DNA of 60,784 bases from Bacteroidota bacterium (GTDB lineage Bacteria; Bacteroidota; Bacteroidia; JABDFU01): assembly GCA_016183775.1 (NCBI GenBank), contig JACPDY010000015.1:1-60784 (forward strand), written 5' to 3'. Under the pieces are notes generated by a model. The model was not told where the DNA came from, did not search any database, and was given only the letters and a program-made list of their open reading frames with translations. The position numbers were made by a program, and so were the translations under genes. Shown here piece after piece: positions 54,359 to 60,784 of the stretch (position 1 is its first letter; each line of letters opens with the position of its first letter).

Positions 54359-55277
54359 AAGCGCCTCTCCTGCTCTTCTTCCTTTGACTTCACTCAGGAC
54401 AAACAAAGAGAGAAATATCTTTACTTTCAATAATCCCAAGAACCTTAAATACATTAATGATTTTATTGCAAATTCACTGCGTGAAGATGTTGGTGACGGC
54501 GACCACACCTCAATTGCCTGCATCCCTGCAAAAGTAAAGGGAAAGGCCCGGTTGCTGGTAAAAGAAAATGGTGTTATTGCGGGCATTGAACTGGCAAAGT
54601 TTATTGTAAAAAAAGTTGACCGGAATCTTCGGATCAGGCAACTTATAAAAGATGGTTCCACGGTAAAACCGGGAGATGTCGCTTTTACAATTGAAGGCTC
54701 TGCGAGATCAATATTAAAAGCTGAACGCCTTATCTTGAATTGTATGCAGCGTATGAGCGGCATCGCGACCAAAACAAACAAACTGGTACAACTCTGCAAA
54801 GGAACTAAAGCAAAAGTTATTGATACCCGAAAAACAACACCCGGCCTTCGCTTCCTCGAAAAATGGGCCGTAAAGATCGGAGGAGGAAGCAATCACCGTT
54901 TTGGCCTTTATGATATGATTTTAATAAAAGACAATCATATAGATTTTGCAGGCGGTATTGAAAAGGCTATTGAAGCTGCAAACAAGTATCAAAAAAAGAA
55001 AAAACTTAAAATAGAGATTGAAGCCCGCAACATGACTGAGGTAAAGCAAATACTTACAGCTGGGAAAGTACAGCGTATCATGCTTGATAATTTTCCAATT
55101 TCCGACCTGAAAAGAGCCGTTAAATTAATAAACAGAAAATACGAAACAGAAGCATCAGGAGGTATTACCGAAAAAAATATCCGCAACTATGCACTTTGCG
55201 GAGTTGATTATATTTCAATCGGTGCTTTGACTCATAGTGTAAAAAGTCTTGATCTGAGTCTTAAATCTTATGCGTAA
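54351..55277 (+). CDS. nadC: nicotinate-nucleotide pyrophosphorylase (carboxylating)
   Basis: The 308-aa enzyme forms nicotinate mononucleotide from quinolinate and PRPP in NAD synthesis. Motifs are [11 protein letters not shown] (the N-terminal active region), [52 protein letters not shown] and [14 protein letters not shown]. The usual protein begins at about [10 protein letters not shown]; here about 32 extra residues ([18 protein letters not shown]) precede it, with no internal ATG in between. This DNA looks like repeat sequence captured as a new N-terminus. The start at ATG 54351 overlaps the DUF4783 stop. Confidence 0.93.
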   Translation: MSESASPALLPLTSLRTNKERNIFTFNNPKNLKYINDFIANSLREDVGDGDHTSIACIPAKVKGKARLLVKENGVIAGIELAKFIVKKVDRNLRIRQLIKDGSTVKPGDVAFTIEGSARSILKAERLILNCMQRMSGIATKTNKLVQLCKGTKAKVIDTRKTTPGLRFLEKWAVKIGGGSNHRFGLYDMILIKDNHIDFAGGIEKAIEAANKYQKKKKLKIEIEARNMTEVKQILTAGKVQRIMLDNFPISDLKRAVKLINRKYETEASGGITEKNIRNYALCGVDYISIGALTHSVKSLDLSLKSYA

Positions 55278-55288
55278 CAATTAAAAAA

Positions 55289-55329
55289 TTACACGGAGTT
55301 TCACAGAGAAGACACAGAGCCACACAGAG
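55289..55329 (+). repeat. left inverted repeat of the GxxExxY unit
   Basis: Four heptamers, CACGGAG and three CACAGAG, begin at arm positions 4, 14, 25 and 35. The spacing is 10, 11 and 10 bp, about one helical turn, so all face the same side of the DNA. Confidence 0.8.
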
Positions 55330-55336
55330 AAAAAAA

Positions 55337-55708
55337 ATGGAACTAAATCAAATCACAGAAAAAATTATCGGATGTGCTATTGAGGTTCATAAATATCTTG
55401 GTCCCGGTCTATTGGAATCGGCTTATGAAGAATGTCTTGCCTTTGAATTAACAAATGCAGGTTTGACAATTGAAAGACAGAAAGCTGTACCCGTTGTTTT
55501 TAAGGAAATAAAATTAGATTGTGGGTACAGAATTGACATTTTAGTTGAAAACATTGTAGTTATTGAATTGAAAACGGTGGATGCTTTCAATCCAGTGCAT
55601 GAGGCGCAGATACTTACCTATATGAAATTTTCCAAAAAAAGCATTGGCCTTCTTATTAATTTTAATGTCACATTACTAAAAAATGGGCTCAAAAGGTATA
55701 AACTTTAA
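55337..55708 (+). CDS. GxxExxY family protein, PD-(D/E)XK nuclease-like
   Basis: The 123-aa protein has the naming motif in [11 protein letters not shown] (G-x-x-E-x-x-Y) and the nuclease-like core [15 protein letters not shown], where D and E-x-K correspond to PD-(D/E)XK metal and catalytic positions. The family (PF13366/TIGR04256) has no proven role. It has no signal peptide. The gene is bounded on both sides by the inverted arms described here, which suggests that the protein and the repeats belong together. Confidence 0.88.
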   Translation: MELNQITEKIIGCAIEVHKYLGPGLLESAYEECLAFELTNAGLTIERQKAVPVVFKEIKLDCGYRIDILVENIVVIELKTVDAFNPVHEAQILTYMKFSKKSIGLLINFNVTLLKNGLKRYKL

Positions 55709-55709
55709 C

Positions 55710-55750
55710 CTCAGTGAACCTCTGTGTCTTCTCTGTGGCACTCTGTGTAA
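55710..55750 (-). repeat. right inverted repeat of the GxxExxY unit
   Basis: Read on the minus strand, heptamers CACAGAG (three) and CACTGAG lie at the same arm positions 4, 14, 25 and 35 as in the left arm. The outer 31 bp differ from the left arm at three positions only. Confidence 0.8.
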
Positions 55751-55781
55751 TAAAAATCAAGTTTCCAAATGATCTATATCA

Positions 55782-56702
55782 ATGGCCGGTAACTTCCTGC
55801 ATAAAATAGCTAAGTCTAAGCTAGTGGCTTCATTTATAAAAATCAGCCGACGCATAATTTTACCTGGCTTTGAAGGATTGCCCTTATATGATGTTTTACT
55901 GTTCTTTTTTAAAGGACTTCAGAAAGGTGCAATAACCACACGTGCATCCTCATTGGCTTTCAATTTTTTTTTAGCAGTATTCCCGTCAATCATCTTCCTT
56001 TTTACACTTATCCCTTACGTACCAATTGATAATTTCCAGGTCACCTTATTTGAATTACTGAAGGAAGTAATGCCCAAAGCCGCGTTTGAGGCGGCAGAGG
56101 GGACAATTGTAGATATTATCAAAAATCAACATGGCGGTTTATTGTCGATCGGCTTTATAAGTGCATTATATTTTTCAACGAATGGTTTTAACGCCATGAT
56201 AGAAGGATTTAACAACACTTATCATCAGATTGAGACGCGGAGTGCTATCAAGCAGCAGCTAATAGCATTAGCGCTTGTGCTAATAACTACCACCCTCCTT
56301 ATTGTTGCCATTGCATTGATCATATACAGCCAGTTAATACTTGTAAAATTTCCGCTGGGCCGGGCCTCCTATTATCTCATCCTGTTTGGCCGTTTTGCAA
56401 TCGTCTTTCTTTTGTTTTTCTGTATTATTTCATTTATTTATTACCTGGGCCCCGTAAAAAAAATAAGATGGAAATTCGTTTCCGCCGGCTCAACTTTTTC
56501 AACCATACTGGCATTACTTACTTCATTGGGATTCGCCTATTACGTCAATAACTTTGGCACTTACAACAAGCTATATGGCTCCATCGGAACATTGATAATT
56601 GTTCTGCTGTGGATCTATTTTAATTCTATTGTACTGCTGCTGGGCTTCGAACTGAATGTAAGTATACACTCTGCGAAAAAAACACGATCACACATCTCCT
56701 AA
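55782..56702 (+). CDS. YihY/BrkB family inner membrane protein
   Basis: The 306-aa protein has about six membrane segments. The family words are AITTRASSLAFNFFLAVFPSIIFLF, LLSIGFISALYFSTNGFNAMIEGFNNTYH and the final YGSIGTLIIVLLWIYFNSIVLLLGFELN. The family was once called ribonuclease BN, which is now known to be wrong; its transport or envelope function is unclear. It starts 32 bp after the GxxExxY unit. Confidence 0.88.
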   Translation: MAGNFLHKIAKSKLVASFIKISRRIILPGFEGLPLYDVLLFFFKGLQKGAITTRASSLAFNFFLAVFPSIIFLFTLIPYVPIDNFQVTLFELLKEVMPKAAFEAAEGTIVDIIKNQHGGLLSIGFISALYFSTNGFNAMIEGFNNTYHQIETRSAIKQQLIALALVLITTTLLIVAIALIIYSQLILVKFPLGRASYYLILFGRFAIVFLLFFCIISFIYYLGPVKKIRWKFVSAGSTFSTILALLTSLGFAYYVNNFGTYNKLYGSIGTLIIVLLWIYFNSIVLLLGFELNVSIHSAKKTRSHIS

Positions 56703-56816
56703 ATTAATTCTGCTGTTTGATACTGCGGGATTGGTGAAAATATCTAAAAACCGCTTATCATAATATTTCCGGAGTTTAGATACATTTTTGTACTTTCACT
56801 ACCCTATTTAACTGTC

Positions 56817-59800
56817 ATGCAAAAGCACCTGTTTATAATATTGATAGCCCTTCTATGCAGGGGAGTGCTACCTGTCATGGCCCAATCAGAAAACTCAAAC
56901 AGTAATTCTAAGCTGTTTCGCAGCGTTGACAATCCTCAATACTGGAAAAACCGGAAACCCTTTGAAGGCTATTGGCAGCAGGATGTTTACTATAAGATCA
57001 AAGCAAGTGTTGATGATAAAACAAACATTGTTGATGGCAGTGAAGAATTGACTTACTGGAATAATTCACCGGATGAGTTGAGTTACGTATATTTTCATTT
57101 GTACAATAACGCCCAGGTGAAGAATTCTTATTTATCCGACCTCTATAAGAACAATAACAATACCGTTAAGTACGGCAAATACCAGCAGCAGGAACTAGGT
57201 ACTAATATTACAAAAATAAGTGCGGGCGGGCAGGAACTGAAGACTGAACTCGACAATACGATCCTTAAAGTTTACCTCCCGCAGCCCTTAAAACCCAACC
57301 AGTTTGTTACATTCAATATCGACTTTAAAACTTATTTCGACAATGGAAGTATCCGAAATAGGATGAAGCAATTTTATGCATTCGGGTATAAACACTTCGA
57401 CCTGGTACATTGGTATCCCCGTATTTCGGTGTACGACCGCAAGTTCGGCTGGGATACGCAACAGCATATGGATCATGAATTTTATGGTGATTATGGAAAC
57501 TACGATGTTCAGCTGACATTCCCTAACAATTACATTGTTGAAGCGACGGGAGTATTACAAAATAAAGAAGAGGTAATGCCCCAGGAATTACGAAACAAAC
57601 TCGACATTAAAAATTTCAGTACCAAACCCTGGAATGAAAAGCCCTCTGAGATAATTAAACCTGACGGCAGCACCAAAACATGGAACTATTATGCCGAAAA
57701 TGTACATGATTTTGCCGCTACCGCTGATCCTACATACCGGATTGGTGAAGTAGAATGGAACAGTATAAAATGTATCTCAATCGTGCAGGAACCTCACGCT
57801 TCACGTTGGCAAAATGCGGCTTCCTATGCCGCAAAAGTGATAAAGGTATACTCAGAAGATTTTGGTTTATATATCTATCCGAAAATGGTGGTTGCTGATG
57901 CACAGGATGGAATGGAATATCCAATGCTTACACTCGATGGCGGCTCAGACCCCGATTACCGATCCCTGCTGGCACATGAAATAGGCCACAACTGGTTTTT
58001 TGGCATGGTTGGAAGCAATGAAACATATCGTGCGGCACTCGATGAAGGATTTACCCAATTCCTCACCTGCTGGGCGTATGAAAAAATTGATGGCAAATAC
58101 CTTCTACAAAACCCGCCAAGGTCAAAATATGTAGAAAAGTATCTTGAACCTGATCTGATACGATTTACGAGGGGCTACAACGGATATATGAATGATGCTG
58201 TTAAAGGTGCCGAAACTACCTTAAACACACATTCCGATGAGTTTAACGGGGGGGTACGACATGATGGAGGCTACAGGCAGGTTTATTATAAAACAGCTAC
58301 CATGTTATACAACCTGCAATATGTTTTGGGAGATAGTTTATTCCTGGCAGCCATGCAACACTATTTCAGTCAATGGAAAGTTTGTCACCCTTATATTGAA
58401 GATTTCAGAAGTTCCATCATTAATTTTACACATGTTGATCTCAACTGGTTCTTTGATCAATGGTTTGAAACAGCCAAGACAATTGACTATAAAGTACAGT
58501 GTGTAAAAAGTGGAAAAGAAGCAGGCGAGCATATCATTACATTCAAACGTAAAGGCCGGATGCAAATGCCAATCGACTTTAGCGTGATAACAGACTCCGT
58601 AGAATATAAATATCATATCCCGAACAATTGGTTTGTTAAAAAGACGGATGCAACCATTCTGCCGCGATGGATCGGCTGGGATAAGCTAAAACCAACTTAT
58701 GAAGCGAAGATCAAAGTTCCAGGCAAAATAAATAATGTGGTGATCGACCCTAGTGCGCGCTTGGCGGATGCGTACATGCTTGATAATGGTGCACACTTAC
58801 CCATAAAAATGGATTTCGATTCAAAGATCTACAACCCGGCCGACTGGACCAGCTACCGGCTTTTTTACAGGCCTGACTTATGGTATAACGGCTATGATGG
58901 GCTTAAAGCAGGCTGGCATGTAAATGGTAATTACATGAATTATCATCACATTTTTGACGCTACTTTATGGCTCAATACCGGCCTGGTACAAAATAACCTG
59001 TCGAAAGACGCGTATATCAATAAGTTTGACGACCTGAATTTCAGGATCAATTACCGTACTGCAACCGATAAGTTCATGAAAGGCTCGGCAGTATATCTTT
59101 CTGCCAAAATACTTGACGGGCTAAATGCTTATGTGGCTGGTTTTGACAGAAGAGATATTTCAGGCCGGAATAAAGTTTATATGTTCTTTAAATCGATGTA
59201 CAGGAAAGACAGGCATTCACTTAATTATCTTCTACTGCCTGGTGAATGGAGTGTGAAAGATTATAATAACACCCTTAACATCGGTATCGACCATATTTAC
59301 TATTATAAGTTCGGGACCGGCACCATTAATTTAAACATGCGCTCATCTGCATTAGAAAGCAGTTACGACTATGCAGCGGTGTCACTCACTGTTATAAATA
59401 AAAACAAGATCGCCAAAAAAGTAAGTTTTAACACACGTACCTTTATTCAATATGGAACAGGAAGTAAATGGGCCCCGGAATCATCGCTGTTTTTAGCGGG
59501 AGCTAACCCTGAAGAAATGATGGAAAATAAATTCACCCGCTCTCAGGGCTTCTTCGAACCATCACTGGCAACTTTCGGAACCACTACAAACAATTTCACT
59601 CACGGAGGAGGATTGAATTTAAGAGGCTATGCCGGATATCTCGCACCGGAAACAGATGCTAATGGCAACCTCGTGATGAGCTATAAAGGCACTTCAGGAG
59701 CGGCAGTTAACGCCGAGCTGGATTTCAGCGACCTTATAAAATTTCAACCTAAATTGTTCAGAAATTGGCTGAAACTCTCCACCTATCTTTTTGGTGATGT

Positions 59801-60026
59801 TGGTGTAATTAACATTAACACTCCGACTGAATATATTGTGCTTGGCAATATACGTGCGGATGCAGGTGTTGGTGCGGCACTTACAATTAAAAGGTTTGGC
59901 CCGCTGCAAACTGTTGAACCACTAACTGTCCGTTTTGACATGCCCCTGTTTTTAAACCGTACCCCTGCCCTCGCACCGGAGTTCTTTGCCTTCAGATGGG
60001 TGATTGGGGTTAGCAGGGCGTTTTAG
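56817..60026 (+). CDS. exported M1 family zinc metallopeptidase (gluzincin)
   Basis: The 1069-aa protein has a signal peptide (about 1-22, cut before QSENS). The M1 N-terminal beta domain contains VYFHLYNNAQ. The catalytic region has HEIGH (387-391) and a downstream glutamate E410 in DEGFTQFL, with the tail NETYRAALDEGFTQ. The remaining about 550 residues are a long beta-rich C-terminal part as in Bacteroidota homologues. It likely acts at the cell surface or periplasm on peptides. Confidence 0.9.
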   Translation: MQKHLFIILIALLCRGVLPVMAQSENSNSNSKLFRSVDNPQYWKNRKPFEGYWQQDVYYKIKASVDDKTNIVDGSEELTYWNNSPDELSYVYFHLYNNAQVKNSYLSDLYKNNNNTVKYGKYQQQELGTNITKISAGGQELKTELDNTILKVYLPQPLKPNQFVTFNIDFKTYFDNGSIRNRMKQFYAFGYKHFDLVHWYPRISVYDRKFGWDTQQHMDHEFYGDYGNYDVQLTFPNNYIVEATGVLQNKEEVMPQELRNKLDIKNFSTKPWNEKPSEIIKPDGSTKTWNYYAENVHDFAATADPTYRIGEVEWNSIKCISIVQEPHASRWQNAASYAAKVIKVYSEDFGLYIYPKMVVADAQDGMEYPMLTLDGGSDPDYRSLLAHEIGHNWFFGMVGSNETYRAALDEGFTQFLTCWAYEKIDGKYLLQNPPRSKYVEKYLEPDLIRFTRGYNGYMNDAVKGAETTLNTHSDEFNGGVRHDGGYRQVYYKTATMLYNLQYVLGDSLFLAAMQHYFSQWKVCHPYIEDFRSSIINFTHVDLNWFFDQWFETAKTIDYKVQCVKSGKEAGEHIITFKRKGRMQMPIDFSVITDSVEYKYHIPNNWFVKKTDATILPRWIGWDKLKPTYEAKIKVPGKINNVVIDPSARLADAYMLDNGAHLPIKMDFDSKIYNPADWTSYRLFYRPDLWYNGYDGLKAGWHVNGNYMNYHHIFDATLWLNTGLVQNNLSKDAYINKFDDLNFRINYRTATDKFMKGSAVYLSAKILDGLNAYVAGFDRRDISGRNKVYMFFKSMYRKDRHSLNYLLLPGEWSVKDYNNTLNIGIDHIYYYKFGTGTINLNMRSSALESSYDYAAVSLTVINKNKIAKKVSFNTRTFIQYGTGSKWAPESSLFLAGANPEEMMENKFTRSQGFFEPSLATFGTTTNNFTHGGGLNLRGYAGYLAPETDANGNLVMSYKGTSGAAVNAELDFSDLIKFQPKLFRNWLKLSTYLFGDVGVININTPTEYIVLGNIRADAGVGAALTIKRFGPLQTVEPLTVRFDMPLFLNRTPALAPEFFAFRWVIGVSRAF

Positions 60027-60030
60027 GAAA

Positions 60031-60061
60031 ATTATAAATTATGAATGAAGAATGTTGAATT
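60031..60061. repeat. AT-rich short repeat after the M1 gene
   Basis: AATTATGAATGAAGAATG and neighbours resemble the words in the valS insertion at 16702-16740. It is low complexity, so the link is tentative. Confidence 0.3.
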
Positions 60062-60074
60062 AAAAAACACTTGT

Positions 60075-60112
60075 AAAAAAAACGCTGATCGTTTTGATAA
60101 TGACAACCAGCG
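60075..60112 (-). terminator. intrinsic terminator of the lipoprotein gene
   Basis: On the minus strand CGCTGGTTGT (60112-60103) pairs with ACGATCAGCG (60092-60083) over 10 bp, two as G-U, followed by eight T (60082-60075). It lies 28 bp after the stop of the minus-strand gene. Confidence 0.8.
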
Positions 60113-60139
60113 CTCTATTTTCAACAGATAAGACAACTA

Positions 60140-60652
60140 TCAATCAAAACCCAAAGCTTTTTGAGCTTCAGCATAATTATGCCAATTGGTGGTTGGATGC
60201 TGTTTCATAGCGGATGCCGCTATACATACAACTTTAAATTTACAAGAAGACACTGCCCAATAAGTGTTAAAATCCTGATTTAAAGCTCCTGAACTATGTG
60301 TCCAGTATACAGTAACTTTTCCCAACGATGCTTGTTGAACCAAAACGTAACCGGTCGAATTGGTTGGCCAAGGTGTTGGGTTCCACGTTGTACCATTATC
60401 AATACTCCAAAACACCTCAATTGCACCTGAATCCATAATCGCGGCTGTTATATTAGGATCGTTTATATAAACATAATAATATTTAGGAAAATTACTCCAG
60501 GTTGTAACTGTGAATATTGTGCTTTTCACATTGGCATTGCCATTTATACCGTTCGTGCCGTTTGTACCGGCTGCCCCATCTTTCGGTTTAGTGCAAGAGG
60601 TAATTAATAAGGATATTGATACAAAAAATGTGAGAAGCTTTAGCGTTTTCAT
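60140..60652 (-). CDS. lipoprotein with a short collagen-like Gly-x-x stretch
   Basis: The 170-aa product has a signal peptide with lipobox LLITSC (Cys 20). It is followed by GAAGTNGTNGINGN, a Gly-x-x run common in Bacteroidota lipoproteins, then a beta-rich unknown domain with many Trp and Tyr (WSNFPKYYYVYINDP, STGYVLVQQASLGKVTVYW). It is probably anchored in the outer membrane or surface. No known domain could be named for the main part. Confidence 0.75.
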   Translation of the reverse strand: MKTLKLLTFFVSISLLITSCTKPKDGAAGTNGTNGINGNANVKSTIFTVTTWSNFPKYYYVYINDPNITAAIMDSGAIEVFWSIDNGTTWNPTPWPTNSTGYVLVQQASLGKVTVYWTHSSGALNQDFNTYWAVSSCKFKVVCIAASAMKQHPTTNWHNYAEAQKALGFD

Positions 60653-60784
60653 CTGTATATAATTTAGTTAAGCATTGATATTCAATTTTTTAAGAACAGG
60701 TTAAGAGCGTAAATTTTCATCTTCGTACTCCCACACACAATTGCTTGTATGTTTGGTAACAACGGTTGGTGCTTAACCTGTAAA

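Larger units (their letters stand above)
55289..55750 (+). mobile_element. compact unit: one GxxExxY gene between 41-bp inverted repeats
   Basis: The unit of 462 bp has left arm 55289-55329 and right arm 55710-55750. The outer 31 bp are 28/31 identical as inverted repeats. The gene fills the space: ATG 7 bp after the left arm, stop 1 bp before the right. A possible 6-bp flanking duplication (TAAAAA) lies at 55282-55287 and 55751-55756, but such AT-rich words are weak proof. It sits between nadC and the BrkB gene, which are co-directional. No transposase is present. Confidence 0.6.

Noticed and set aside
53984-54892. 302-codon open frame antisense to nadC and the DUF4783 gene
   Set aside because: It lies opposite genes with clear family motifs and encodes no recognisable protein.
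55282-55756. TAAAAA words flanking the GxxExxY unit as a proven target duplication
   Set aside because: Six A/T bases in AT-rich DNA arise easily by chance and one extra A intervenes on the left; kept only as a hint.
1-60784. CRISPR arrays or rRNA genes
   Set aside because: No regularly spaced direct repeats with unique spacers and no rRNA sequence were seen.

Overview
The window looks like chromosome of an AT-rich member of the Bacteroidota. The evidence is a secreted PKD protein with a type IX secretion (T9SS) C-terminal tail, a type III glutamine synthetase (glnN), DUF1573 and DUF4783 proteins, and promoters of the Bacteroidota type (TTTG about 21 bp upstream of TAnnTTTG) ahead of pheA and glnN. 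Genus or family cannot be fixed from this sequence alone.

Positions 1-20104 are mostly housekeeping. An aromatic amino acid unit on the minus strand (pheA followed by a DAHP synthase gene broken by a deletion/frameshift) is preceded by a Phe/Tyr-rich leader peptide and an attenuator. Then come a CoA-binding protein, a class III aminotransferase, PBP4, a TMTC-like membrane glycosyltransferase with TPRs, glnN with a palindrome in its leader, an MltF-like lytic transglycosylase, an M23/LysM peptidase, a class I aminotransferase, two tandem DUF1573 genes, tRNA-Gly(CCC) joined to valS, a YdcF-like protein and a predicted aminopeptidase.

Positions 20386-53395 are one large surface-polysaccharide locus. 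It holds pseudaminic acid genes pseB, pseG, pseH, pseI and pseF. The aminotransferase pseC is missing, and an antisense T9SS-secreted protein gene lies between pseB and pseG. The locus also carries two complete hisH/hisF/N-acetyl-sugar-amidotransferase modules, expected to make two acetamidino groups. Both HisF copies have lost the cyclase aspartate at position 11 but keep most ammonia-gate residues. Around these lie a flippase, a polymerase candidate, an acyltransferase, a PhyH oxygenase, three methyltransferases, several glycosyltransferases (one a tandem fusion, one a candidate nonulosonate transferase with HP and SS motifs), an unknown protein beside a membrane transglutaminase, and two epimerases.

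Positions 53399-60784 return to housekeeping: rlmH, a DUF4783 protein, nadC, a BrkB/YihY membrane protein, an M1 peptidase and a lipoprotein with a short collagen-like stretch. Between nadC and the BrkB gene sits a compact 462-bp unit: one GxxExxY (PD-(D/E)XK-like) gene framed by 41-bp inverted repeats, each built of four CACAGAG-like heptamers spaced 10, 11 and 10 bp apart. With the pheA leader and the paired amidination modules, this is the most interesting structure in the window. Several genes (a GT2 gene, valS, nadC) also carry what look like short repeats invading the reading frame.
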